A stretch of DNA of 64,000 nt from positions 62,001-126,000 of the forward strand of contig NZ_JABZEE010000038.1 in NCBI RefSeq assembly GCF_013387495.1, in the 5' to 3' direction. The notes beneath the pieces were generated by a model that saw nothing but the letters and a program-made list of their open reading frames with translations, was not told the DNA's origin and ran no database searches. The stretch comes from Streptomyces sp. PKU-EA00015. GTDB lineage: Bacteria; Actinomycetota; Actinomycetes; Streptomycetales; Streptomycetaceae. The position numbers were made by a program, and so were the translations under genes. Below, piece by piece: positions 43,621-51,800 of this stretch. Every line of letters starts with the position of its first letter. The first letter of the stretch is position 1.

Positions 43621-45699
43621 TCAGGCGGTCGAGGCCGGATGCTGGGTCCTGCTCACGTCGTACACGCCGGGGACGTCGCGCATGGCGCGCATCAGGGCGG
43701 GAAGCCCGGCGGCGTCGGGAAGTTGGAGGGTGTACGTGTGCCGTACCCGCTGCTGGCTCGGCGGTTCGACGGTGGCCGAGACGATGGCCGCTCCCTCACC
43801 GGCGATGACCTCGGTGAGGTCGGCGAGCAGACGGGGCCGGCCGAACGATTCGGCGACCAGAGTGACCCGGCACTCGGCGGCGTCGCCCCAGCGCACGGCC
43901 ACCGGAGCCCGGCCGAGGCTCTCCATGCGCGCCACCGCGGCGCATTCGACGCGATGGACGGTCACCGCGCCCCCGCGCACCGCGAAGCCCGTGACGGTGT
44001 CGGGCGGTACGGGCGTACAGCAGCCGGCGAGCCGGACGGTCGCGTCAGGACGGTCGACGACGGCGTTCGCCGAGGCGGGCCGGTCGGCCGCGCGCGGAGT
44101 GGGGTGCCGGGGAGCGGCCTCCTGGGCGCTCGCGCCCTCCGGGTGGCTCTGGAGCCAGCTGCTGATGGCGATCCGTGCGGCAGGGGTGCGGGCGTGGTCG
44201 AGCCAGTCCGGTGACGGTCCGGAGGAGGCGTCCTGGGCGAGCAGCACGTGCACGGTGTCGCCGTCGTTGAGCTGAGTGCTCAGGGTGGCCAGCCGGCCGT
44301 TGACCCGGGCGCCGATGCATGCGTGGGCCTCCTCGCCGTACTGGGCGTAGGCCGCGTCGACGCAGGTGGCCCCGGCGGGCAGGCCGAGCGCCCGGCCGTC
44401 GGCCCGGAAGACGGTGATCTCCTTGTCCTGCGCCAGGTCCGCGCGCAGGGAGGTCCAGAAGGTGTCCGGATCCGGGGTGGACTGCTGCCATTCGAGGAGG
44501 CGGGACAGCCAGCCGGGTCTGGTGGGGTCGGCGCGCTCGCCGTCGAGCGGCTCGACGCTCTCGGTCGGCACGTACGGGTTGCCGAGAGCGACCACCCCGG
44601 CCTCGGCGACCCGGTGCATCTGGTGGGTGCGGATGAGGACTTCGGCGACGGCGCCGTCGGAGCCCGCGACGGCGGTGTGCAGCGACTGGTACAGGTTGAA
44701 CTTGGGGGCGGCGATGAAGTCCTTGAACTCCGAGATCACCGGGGTGAAGCAGGTGTGCAGTTCGCCGAGCACCGCGTAGCAGTCGGCGTCGTCGGCGACC
44801 AGGACGAGCAGGCGCCCGAAGTCGGTGCTGCGCAGCTCGGAGCGTTTGAGGCAGACGCGGTGCACGGAGACGAAGTGCCGGGGCCTGATGAGCACTTCCG
44901 CGGTGATGCCGGCGTCGCGCAGCACGGTCCGGAAGTCCTCCGCGATGGCGGCGAGAGCGTTGCACGCGGTGGCGTTCTCGGCGATGAGAGCGCGGGTGCG
45001 CTCGTACTCCTCGGGGTGCAGGATCGCGAAGACCAGATCCTCCAGTTCGGTCTTCAGGGCCTGCACGCCGAGACGCTCGGCGAGGGGGATGAGGACGTCG
45101 CGGGTGACCTTGGCGATGCGTGCCTGCTTCTCGGGGCGCATGACGCCGAGCGTGCGCATGTTGTGCAGCCGGTCGGCGAGTTTGATCGACATCACGCGGA
45201 CGTCGTTGCCGGTGGCGACGAGCATCTTGCGGAAGGTCTCCGGTTCTGCGGCGGCGCCGTAGTCGACCTTCTCCAGCTTGGTGACGCCGTCGACGAGGTA
45301 GGCCACCTCGGCACCGAACTCCGCCTTCACCTGCTCCAGCGTCACCTCCGTGTCCTCCACGGTGTCGTGGAGCAGGGACGCGGTCAACGTCGTCGTTTCC
45401 GCGCCCAGTTCGGCGAGGATGAGCGTGACGGCCAGCGGATGGGTGATGTACGGCTCGCCGCTCTTGCGGAACTGGCCGCGGTGGGACGACTCGGCCAGCA
45501 CGTACGCCTTGTGCAGTTGGGCGAGGTCGGCGTCCGGGTGGTGCGCGCGGTGCGCGTCGACGACGTGGCCGATCGCGTCGGGGAGGCGGTCGCGCCCGGT
45601 GGGGCCCAGCAGAGCGGCGCGCCCGATCCGGCGGAGGTCGATCCTGGGTCGGCCGCGCCTGCGACTGTGGGCACCAGGGTTGGCGGCCTCTGCACTCAT
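43621..45699 (-). CDS. rshA: RelA/SpoT homologue RshA, (p)ppGpp hydrolase/synthetase
   Basis: 692 residues. Second long RelA/SpoT homologue of streptomycetes, controlling the alarmone (p)ppGpp. The N-terminal HD hydrolase is intact: SHRGQFRKSGEPYITHPLA, LLHDTVEDTEVTLEQV (HD metal site near residue 110) and NDVRVMSIKLADRLHNMRT. The synthetase half is altered: IRPRHFVSVHRVCLKR keeps the first Arg, STDFGRLLVLV keeps Asp but lacks the usual Arg of the DLxxxRV loop, and the AAHWKYK segment is replaced by VVALGNPYVPTE. FKDFIAAPKFNLYQSLHT and AEVLIRTHQMHRVAEAG remain. TGS (from DKEITVFRADG) and ACT domains follow. ATG at 45699 with GGAGGTG upstream. Probably hydrolase-dominant. Confidence 0.93.
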   Translation of the reverse strand: MSAEAANPGAHSRRRGRPRIDLRRIGRAALLGPTGRDRLPDAIGHVVDAHRAHHPDADLAQLHKAYVLAESSHRGQFRKSGEPYITHPLAVTLILAELGAETTTLTASLLHDTVEDTEVTLEQVKAEFGAEVAYLVDGVTKLEKVDYGAAAEPETFRKMLVATGNDVRVMSIKLADRLHNMRTLGVMRPEKQARIAKVTRDVLIPLAERLGVQALKTELEDLVFAILHPEEYERTRALIAENATACNALAAIAEDFRTVLRDAGITAEVLIRPRHFVSVHRVCLKRSELRSTDFGRLLVLVADDADCYAVLGELHTCFTPVISEFKDFIAAPKFNLYQSLHTAVAGSDGAVAEVLIRTHQMHRVAEAGVVALGNPYVPTESVEPLDGERADPTRPGWLSRLLEWQQSTPDPDTFWTSLRADLAQDKEITVFRADGRALGLPAGATCVDAAYAQYGEEAHACIGARVNGRLATLSTQLNDGDTVHVLLAQDASSGPSPDWLDHARTPAARIAISSWLQSHPEGASAQEAAPRHPTPRAADRPASANAVVDRPDATVRLAGCCTPVPPDTVTGFAVRGGAVTVHRVECAAVARMESLGRAPVAVRWGDAAECRVTLVAESFGRPRLLADLTEVIAGEGAAIVSATVEPPSQQRVRHTYTLQLPDAAGLPALMRAMRDVPGVYDVSRTQHPASTA

Positions 45700-45838
45700 G
45701 GGGCACCTCCGGCTGCTTCGACCGGCGGTGGAAGGTCAGGTCGTGCCTCCGGGCCGGTGCTTGATGCTACCGAGCCCACCACGTGGCGCAGTGCCGCTCT
45801 CGCTCAGCGTGAAACGGATCACCCATTCGAGCGAAGCT

Positions 45839-46744
45839 CTACGCGCCCACGGTTTCGAGGAGAGCGGGCTCGATGTACCCCTCGGCGACGATCACGGCCG
45901 GGCCCGTCATCTCGATTTCCCCGTCGGGACGTTCCGTGATGACGAGGCGGCCGCCGGGCAGGTCGACGGTGTACGCGACGGGGGCGCCTGTGACGGACGG
46001 GTCCACGCCGTCCCTGCGGGCCGCCGCGACGGCGACGGCGCACGCGCCCGTGCCGCACGAGCGGGTCTCGCCGGACCCGCGCTCGTGCACGCGCATGGCG
46101 ACATGGCGCTCGCCCCGGTCGGCGACGAACTCCACGTTAACCCCGTCCGGGTAGACCGATGCCGGGCTGACCGGTGGGGCTGAGAACAGGTTCCCCGCGT
46201 GGGCCAAGTCGTCGACGAACGCGACCGCGTGGGGGTTGCCCATGTTCACGTTTCTCGCGGGCCAGCTGCGGCCCTCGATCGTGACCGTCACCCCGTCCTC
46301 GGGGAGCAGCGCGCGCCCCATCGAGACGGTGATGTCACCCATGCCCGCGCCGGCGCCGGCGGCCGCCTTGGCGATGTGGACCCTCTTGACGCCGCCTCTG
46401 GTCGCCACGGCGATGTCCCCGGCCTCGACGTGGCCGACGCGCTGGAGGTAGCGGGCGAAGACCCGGACGCCGTTTCCGCACATCTCGGCGATCGAGCCGT
46501 CCGCGTTGCGGTAGTCCATGAACCACTCGGCCTCGGCCGCCATGTCCCTGGCCTCGGGGTGGGCCGCCGAGCGGACGACGTGCAGCAGACCGTCACCGCC
46601 GATGCCGGCGCGGCGGTCGCACAGCCTGGCGACGGCGGCCGCGGGCAGGTCGATGCTGTTGTCCGGGTCCGGGACGATCACGAAGTCGTTCTCGGTGCCG
46701 TGGCCCTTGAGGAAGGGGACGGGCGAGGTCTGCGAGGTGCTCAC
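45839..46744 (-). CDS. dapF: Diaminopimelate epimerase
   Basis: 301 residues. Converts LL- to meso-diaminopimelate for lysine and peptidoglycan synthesis; note that Streptomyces peptidoglycan uses LL-DAP, so this serves lysine formation. Two catalytic cysteines are in MCGNGVRVFARYLQRVG (about 90) and SCGTGACAVAVAA (about 240), the family's paired thiol/thiolate bases. The N-terminal KGHGTENDFVIVPD block is standard. GTG at 46744 (VSTSQTSPVPFLKG) with GGTGGGC upstream is preferred over ATG at 46753. Single leftward gene, gap of 129 bases before the membrane protein. Confidence 0.95.
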   Translation of the reverse strand: MSTSQTSPVPFLKGHGTENDFVIVPDPDNSIDLPAAAVARLCDRRAGIGGDGLLHVVRSAAHPEARDMAAEAEWFMDYRNADGSIAEMCGNGVRVFARYLQRVGHVEAGDIAVATRGGVKRVHIAKAAAGAGAGMGDITVSMGRALLPEDGVTVTIEGRSWPARNVNMGNPHAVAFVDDLAHAGNLFSAPPVSPASVYPDGVNVEFVADRGERHVAMRVHERGSGETRSCGTGACAVAVAAARRDGVDPSVTGAPVAYTVDLPGGRLVITERPDGEIEMTGPAVIVAEGYIEPALLETVGA

Positions 46745-46873
46745 GCCCACCATCGTACGAGGCCGGTCCGACAGCGGGACGCCCGGTGGGATCCGGACGA
46801 GGGCCGCGCCGGGCTGGAGCGGACGGGGCTGGGCCGGGTCCGGGCGGGGGCGGTGCGGGGCGCGGGCCGGCGC

Positions 46874-47320
46874 TCAGCGCAGGCGCGCGACCCGCCAGAC
46901 CGCGAGGGCGACGAGGACCGTGCCCACGCCGACGTAGAGAGCGATGACACGCCAGTCGGGGCGCTCGCCGGAGCCCCGGACAGGCAGGCCGGGCCAGGTG
47001 TGCCCGACGCGGCGGGCCGCCATCACACCCCAGCCGGCCGCACAGCAGCTGATCAGCAGCCCGAGCATGGCGACGACCGCGCCGCCGTCCCCCGTGCCGA
47101 AGGCGAGAGGGAAGGCGAACATGAGCGAGCCGATGGCGGCGAGCGCCACGATCGGGGCGAGCTGCCAGATGCGCAGGCGCCGCTGCGGACGGAGCTCCAC
47201 CTCGACCTCGTCGGTGAGCACTTCCTGCTCGTCGGGACCGTCCGGGCTCAGCCCCGAGGTGCCTTCGGCGGCATCTCGGCGCTCCCGCTCGGTGTCGCGA
47301 GGGCCGGCCTCCATCGCCAC
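46874..47320 (-). CDS. Small membrane protein, unknown function
   Basis: 148 residues. The first ~55 are hydrophilic and acidic (GPRDTERERRDAAEG...EQEVLTDEVEVEL). Then three hydrophobic segments: APIVALAAIGSLMFAFPLAF, AVVAMLGLLISCCAAGWGVMAA, and WRVIALYVGVGTVLVALAVW near the C-terminus, so it is a polytopic membrane protein with a cytoplasmic N-terminal domain. GTG at 47320 has GGGAGG four bases upstream, better placed than ATG at 47314. Not recognised as a named family. It lies between dapF and miaA on the same strand and may be co-transcribed with either. Confidence 0.75.
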   Translation of the reverse strand: MAMEAGPRDTERERRDAAEGTSGLSPDGPDEQEVLTDEVEVELRPQRRLRIWQLAPIVALAAIGSLMFAFPLAFGTGDGGAVVAMLGLLISCCAAGWGVMAARRVGHTWPGLPVRGSGERPDWRVIALYVGVGTVLVALAVWRVARLR

Positions 47321-47420
47321 GCGCCCTCCCAACTCGGACTCAACTGTCGATCGATGCTCGATGATGGCACGCTCCAGGTGGCCGGACTGACGGGCGGAGC
47401 GTCCCGATGCCATCACGTGA

Positions 47421-48359
47421 TCAGGCTGTGACCGCTCGTTCGATCAACGCCAGCGCACGCTGCGGAAGTTCCGCGCGGTCCTGGACCGCGCCGCTGAGCC
47501 AGTGCACCCGCGGGTCGCGCCGGAACCAGGAGTCCTGGCGGCGGGCGAAGCGTTTGGTGGCGCGCACCGTCTCCTCGCGCGCCTGGGTTTCGGTGCACTC
47601 ACCCGCGAGCGCGGAGAGCACCTGCTGGTAGCCCAGGGCGCGGGACGCGGTGCGCCCTTCGCGCAGCCCCTGGACCTCCAGGGCGCGTACCTCGTCGACG
47701 AGCCCCGCCTCCCACATGCGGTCCACACGCAGGGCGATCCGTTCGTCCAGCTCGGGCCGCTCGACGTCGACGCCGATCTGCACGGTGTCGTAGACGGAGT
47801 CGTGGCCGGGGAGGTTGGCGGTGAAGGGCCTGCCCGTGATCTCGATGACCTCGAGGGCCCTGACGATGCGCCGCCCGTTGCTCGGCAGGATCGCGCGGCC
47901 CGCCTCCGGGTCGGCGGCGGCGAGACGGGCGTGGAGCGCCCCGGAGCCGCGCACGGTCAGCTCCTCCTCCAGCCGGGCGCGCACCTCAGGGTCGGTGCCG
48001 GGGAATTCGAGGGCGTCGATCGCCCCGCGTACGTACAGCCCGGAGCCGCCCACGAGAACGGGGGTGCGGCCCTCGGCGAGCAACCGGTCGATCTCCGCCC
48101 TGGCGAGCCGCTGGTACTCGGCGACGCTCGCCGTCTCGGTGACGTCCCAGATGTCGAGCAGGCGGTGGGGGACGCCTCCGCGCTCCTCGTCCGTCAGCTT
48201 GGCGGTGCCGATGTCCATCCCCCGATACAGCTGCATGGAGTCGGCGTTGACGACTTCGCCGTCCAGCCGCTGGGCCAGGAAGACGCCCAGATCGGACTTT
48301 CCGGCCGCGGTGGGACCGACGACGGCGATGACCCGCGGTGCGGGAGCTGTACTTCTCAC
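47421..48359 (-). CDS. miaA: tRNA dimethylallyltransferase
   Basis: 312 residues. Adds a dimethylallyl group to A37 of tRNAs reading codons starting with U, the substrate for MiaB. VVGPTAAGKSDLGVFLA (P-loop, residues 14-30), VNADSMQLYRGMDIGTAK, HRLLDIWDV, LVGGSGLYVRGAIDAL, and NGRRIVRALEVIEITGRPF, then the C-terminal FARRQDSWFRRDPRVHWL tRNA-binding part are all standard. GTG at 48359 follows GGGG; no better start. miaB lies 1.8 kb away, on the same strand, so the modification pathway is loosely clustered. Confidence 0.96.
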   Translation of the reverse strand: MRSTAPAPRVIAVVGPTAAGKSDLGVFLAQRLDGEVVNADSMQLYRGMDIGTAKLTDEERGGVPHRLLDIWDVTETASVAEYQRLARAEIDRLLAEGRTPVLVGGSGLYVRGAIDALEFPGTDPEVRARLEEELTVRGSGALHARLAAADPEAGRAILPSNGRRIVRALEVIEITGRPFTANLPGHDSVYDTVQIGVDVERPELDERIALRVDRMWEAGLVDEVRALEVQGLREGRTASRALGYQQVLSALAGECTETQAREETVRATKRFARRQDSWFRRDPRVHWLSGAVQDRAELPQRALALIERAVTA

Positions 48360-48539
48360 CGCCCCAGTCTCGCAAACCCGGGCACCGCTCCCCGAACGAG
48401 CGAGGTGACGGCGGGTGGCCGGGGTCGTTGCCTGTTGCGAGGTTCCGGGCGCCGGTTTCGGACCGGTACCCGCGAGCGGCGCAATGGGACGCTCCGGGTG
48501 ACGCGGAACTTCGCCTCACGAGTACGCTATGGAGCAGAT

Positions 48540-48776
48540 ATGGGCGTTTTTTCATGGTTCCGCGGTAAGCCTGGGGCGACCGCCGAGGCGTCGGACCAAG
48601 AGGCCCCCCTCGCCACCGTGGCGACGGAGCCCCCGGCCGGCGCCCCGTCCGACTCCGAAGCCGGTGCCGACGGCGCGCTCGGTGAGGGCACGGCCGCCAC
48701 CGGGGTCGACATCCCCAAGCAGCAGTCCGCCGAGGAGGCGGCGGACAGCGAAGCCGGCGAAGGCGCCCGTAAGTAA
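48540..48776 (+). CDS. Small acidic hypothetical protein
   Basis: 78 residues, starting MGVFSWFRGK (a short amphipathic N-terminus seen in streptomycete small proteins) and then a disordered acidic tail rich in Ala, Glu, Gly and Ser (EEAADSEAGEGARK). ATG at 48540 has GGAG six bases upstream. It is 33 bases before the next small gene and reads the same way, so the two may be co-transcribed. No family recognised. Confidence 0.65.
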   Translation: MGVFSWFRGKPGATAEASDQEAPLATVATEPPAGAPSDSEAGADGALGEGTAATGVDIPKQQSAEEAADSEAGEGARK

Positions 48777-48809
48777 TCCCCGACAAGGGATGACGAGGGA
48801 AGGTGAACC

Positions 48810-49055
48810 ATGGGCTTCCTGCACACCCTGAAGGCCAAGCTCGCCCCGGCCAAGGACAAGGTCACCCACCTGGCCCAGCAGCACGAGGGCAGGATCGGGC
48901 AGGGCCTCGACAGGGCCGCCAAGACGGTTGACGACAAGACCAAGGGCAAGTACAGCAGCAAGATCGAGACGGGCACAGGCAAGGCCAAGGAGGCCCTGGG
49001 CCGCATCGCGCACCGGGACGAGAAGGGCCACGGCACCACGCCGCCGACTCCCTGA
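48810..49055 (+). CDS. Antitoxin-like small protein (Rv0909 family)
   Basis: 81 residues, basic, helix-rich and Gln/Lys-rich: MGFLHTLKAKLAPAKDKVTHLAQQHEGRIGQGLDRAAKTVDDKTKGKYSSKIETG. This matches a small family annotated as antitoxins by similarity to mycobacterial Rv0909. No toxin is next to it, so the toxin-antitoxin label is uncertain and another role (for example a general stress or nucleoid-like protein) is possible. ATG at 48810 with AAGGTGAACC upstream. Followed by a strong hairpin terminator. Confidence 0.65.
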   Translation: MGFLHTLKAKLAPAKDKVTHLAQQHEGRIGQGLDRAAKTVDDKTKGKYSSKIETGTGKAKEALGRIAHRDEKGHGTTPPTP

Positions 49056-49064
49056 CGCGAACGA

Positions 49065-49100
49065 CCGACGGCCGCGGAGCGAGTGCTCCGCGGCCGTCGG
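49065..49100. terminator. Bidirectional hairpin terminator
   Basis: A perfect 16-bp stem CCGACGGCCGCGGAGC (49065-49080) with 49085-49100 around GAGT, just after the antitoxin-like gene and before the convergent dioxygenase-like stop at 49113. Confidence 0.9.
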
Positions 49101-49112
49101 CGCTTCTTCGGG

Positions 49113-49820
49113 TCAGGACCAGGTGGCGACGAAGTAGCCCACCCCGTACGGCGCGTCCTCGTAGAGCAGACGTCCTTCCAGCCCAGCGCCCTCGGCCGCC
49201 CCCGCGAGCACCTGCCAGGGGGCACGGCCGGCGGCCTTGACTTCGCGGGCCAGCGCCGCGTCCAAGGCTGTCAGCGCCTCGGTGTCCGCCGCGCCCAGCG
49301 CCCGCGCGGCCTCGCGGTCGAAGCCCTCCGCGCGGGCGTCGAGATAGCCCGGGGCCTTGAGCGTCCGGCAGGCGCTCCCGTCGCCCATCACCAGCATCGC
49401 GACCCGCTCGCTCCGTGCGGCGGCCTCGCGGCCGGCGGCGGCGCAGCGGTCACCGGCGAGCCGGTCGTCGACGGCGAGGCCCTCGACCGGAGAGGCGGCC
49501 CAGTGCGCACGTTCCAGCAGCCATGCCGCCACACAGAGCGAGGGGGGCAGCTGCCGCTCCTGGCCGGGGCCCTCCCCCAGGCGTACGGTCAGGTCCTCGC
49601 CGAAGCTCCGGAAGGAGCCGTGCGCGCCGGCCGGGTACGTGCCGCTTTGGGCCTCGGCGGCCGGTCCCACCACGAGGAGCAGGCCTGGCCTGGCGGCGGC
49701 GAGCACTCCCAAGGCGTCCGAGCACGCGTCGCGGGCTGCGTCGAGTTCGGGCGCGGCTCCGGCAGCGATGTCGGGCACCAGGAGGGGCGGACAGGGGCAG
49801 ACGGCGGCGGCGACAAGCAT
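49113..49820 (-). CDS. Class III extradiol dioxygenase B-subunit-like protein
   Basis: 235 residues. Fold call: LVAAAVCPCPPLLVPDIA at the start, LLLVVGPAAEAQSGTYPAGAHGSF, then MLVMGDGSACR (where catalytic family members carry a GHGSH-like ligand), and YGVGYFVATWS at the end, as in the extradiol dioxygenase/MEMO-type protein family. The usual iron-binding His pair is not evident, so catalysis on catechols is doubtful; it may be a structural homologue. ATG at 49820. It lies 22 bases downstream of the broken 49842-50123 frame and near miaB, as in other streptomycetes. Confidence 0.75.
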   Translation of the reverse strand: MLVAAAVCPCPPLLVPDIAAGAAPELDAARDACSDALGVLAAARPGLLLVVGPAAEAQSGTYPAGAHGSFRSFGEDLTVRLGEGPGQERQLPPSLCVAAWLLERAHWAASPVEGLAVDDRLAGDRCAAAGREAAARSERVAMLVMGDGSACRTLKAPGYLDARAEGFDREAARALGAADTEALTALDAALAREVKAAGRAPWQVLAGAAEGAGLEGRLLYEDAPYGVGYFVATWS

Positions 49821-49841
49821 GATCGGCAGCCTAGTGCGTGG

Positions 49842-50123
49842 TCACGCCACGGGTCGCCGACCCGCGCGCCCCCCTCGTAGAGGCGCCGGCCCGCCGGTTC
49901 CGTCCGCTCGGCTGCGCCCACCGGCCTTCGTACGCCGGCGCACCAGCCCCTGTGCCTGCGCCCGCAGATCGCCGCAGGCCGGCGCGCGCGCGTCGTGCAT
50001 GTACCGGACACAGGCGAGGCGGCCCGCGGCCGCGGCCGCGGCCGCGTCCGGCTCACGGAGCCGCTCCGCGGCACGCGCGCGTGCCGGACGCGAGTCCGCC
50101 GGAGGCCCGGCGAGCGGGTCAGT
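49842..50123 (-). pseudogene. Conserved hypothetical gene with no recognisable start codon
   Basis: A minus-strand frame overlapping the miaB stop codon reads TDPLAGPPADSRPARARAAERLREPD, a run of Ala, then GRLACVRYMHDARAPACGDLRAQAQGLVRRRTK and stops at 49842. Codon use is GC-rich and regular, and the protein-like part (cysteines, RYMHDAR) is unlike a shadow frame. Yet no ATG, GTG or TTG exists in frame upstream of the internal ATG in RYMHDA. The text TDPLAGPP looks as if an initiation codon just before the Thr was lost. Either it is a dead gene, or it uses a non-standard start, or only the last ~50 residues are made. Confidence 0.5.
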
Positions 50124-51609
50124 CGCAGCCGCAGCCCGGCGCAGCCGCGGCCGGCAGCGGTTCCGGGGCGCCGATCTTCGGCAGGCCGAGCATGACGCCG
50201 GCCGGCTTCGCGGCCTCGGCCGCGTTGCGCTTGGCCCACGCGTCGCCCGCGCGGGTGCGGCGCACGGCCGTCACCGCGCCCTCCGCGAGCAGGTGGTGCG
50301 GAGCGGCGTAGGTGATCTCCACCGTGACGACGTCACCGGGGCGTACCTCGGTGTCCGGCTTGGTGAAGTGCACGAGGCGGTTGTCGGGGGCGCGGCCGGA
50401 GAGCCGGTGCGTGGCGCCGTCCTTGCGGCCCTCGCCCTCGGCCACCATGACCTCGAGCGTGCGGCCGACCTGCTTCTTGTTCTCCTCCCAGGAGATCTCC
50501 TCCTGGAGTGCGACCAGGCGCATGTAGCGCTCCTGGACGACCTCCTTGGGGATCTGGCCCTCCATGGTCGCCGCGGGTGTGCCGGGGCGCTTGGAGTACT
50601 GGAAGGTGAAGGCGTTGGCGAACCGGGCCTCGCGCACGGTGTGCATCGTCTGCTCGAAGTCCTCCTCGGTCTCGCCGGGGAAGCCCACGATGATGTCGGT
50701 GGAGATGGCGGCGTGCGGAATGGCGGCGCGCACCTTCTCGATGATCCCGAGGAAGCGCTCCTGCCGGTACGAGCGACGCATCGCCTTGAGGATCGTGTCC
50801 GAGCCCGACTGCAGCGGCATGTGGAGCTGCGGCATCACGTTCGGCGTTTCCGCCATGGCCGCGATGACGTCGTCCGTGAAGTCGCGCGGGTGCGGTGAGG
50901 TGAAGCGGACGCGCTCCAGGCCCTCGATCGTGCCGCAGGCACGCAGCAGCTTGCTGAACGCCTCGCGGTCGCCGATGTCGGAGCCGTAGGCGTTGACGTT
51001 CTGGCCGAGCAGGGTGATCTCGGACACGCCCTCTGCGACGAGTGCCTCGATCTCGGCCAGGATGTCGCCGGGCCTGCGGTCCTTCTCCTTGCCGCGCAGC
51101 GCGGGGACGATGCAGAACGTGCAGGTGTTGTTGCAGCCGACCGAGATCGAGACCCAGGCGGCGTACGCGGACTCGCGGCGGGTCGGCAGCGTCGAGGGGA
51201 ACGCCTCCAGCGACTCGGCGATCTCGACCTGCGCCTCTTCCTGGACGCGGGCACGCTCGAGCAGCACGGGAAGCTTGCCGATGTTGTGCGTGCCGAAGAC
51301 GACGTCGACCCACGGCGCCTTCGTGACGATGGTGTCGCGGTCCTTCTGCGCGAGGCAGCCGCCGACGGCGATCTGCATCCCGGGGCGCCTGGCCTTCATC
51401 GGCGCGAGGCGGCCGAGATTGCCGTAGAGCTTGTTGTCGGCGTTCTCCCGCACCGCGCAGGTGTTGAAGACGACGACATCGGCGTCACCGTCGGCCCCCT
51501 CGGGCGCGCGGACGTAACCGGCGTCCTCCAGCAGGCCCGACAGCCGCTCGGAGTCGTGGACGTTCATCTGGCACCCGTAGGTGCGCACCTCGTAAGTTTT
51601 CGCACTCAT
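50119..51609 (-). CDS. miaB: tRNA-2-methylthio-N6-dimethylallyladenosine synthase
   Basis: 496 residues. Radical-SAM methylthiotransferase acting on the MiaA product in tRNA. Auxiliary cluster cysteines in TYGCQMNVHDSE, FNTCAVRENAD and GGCLAQKD; radical-SAM cysteines in SVGCNNTCTFCIVPALRG; a TRAM domain near the C-terminus (LEVMVAEGEGRKDGATHRLSGRAPDNRLVHF). The C-terminal tail has an unusual Ala/Pro-rich end with GCGCD. ATG at 51609 (MSAKTYEVRTYGC) is the conserved start; the frame to 51774 lacks a site. Likely co-transcribed with the downstream broken frame. miaA lies 1.8 kb away. Confidence 0.97.
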   Translation of the reverse strand: MSAKTYEVRTYGCQMNVHDSERLSGLLEDAGYVRAPEGADGDADVVVFNTCAVRENADNKLYGNLGRLAPMKARRPGMQIAVGGCLAQKDRDTIVTKAPWVDVVFGTHNIGKLPVLLERARVQEEAQVEIAESLEAFPSTLPTRRESAYAAWVSISVGCNNTCTFCIVPALRGKEKDRRPGDILAEIEALVAEGVSEITLLGQNVNAYGSDIGDREAFSKLLRACGTIEGLERVRFTSPHPRDFTDDVIAAMAETPNVMPQLHMPLQSGSDTILKAMRRSYRQERFLGIIEKVRAAIPHAAISTDIIVGFPGETEEDFEQTMHTVREARFANAFTFQYSKRPGTPAATMEGQIPKEVVQERYMRLVALQEEISWEENKKQVGRTLEVMVAEGEGRKDGATHRLSGRAPDNRLVHFTKPDTEVRPGDVVTVEITYAAPHHLLAEGAVTAVRRTRAGDAWAKRNAAEAAKPAGVMLGLPKIGAPEPLPAAAAPGCGCD

Positions 51610-51800
51610 CGCGCCAACCAGGGTACGGGGTCCCCGGGCCGCCCCGCCCCTGCCTTCGGCGGCCCGTACACACGGCCCCCGTCCGCCGCCGGACCACGCC
51701 GGCGCACGGCCCCGTCCGCACCGGACCGCCCGGGCGTGCGGGACCTCTCCGCGGCGGAGGGGCCTGGCCAGCACGGCCGGTGAGCTGGCAGGATCGCGCC

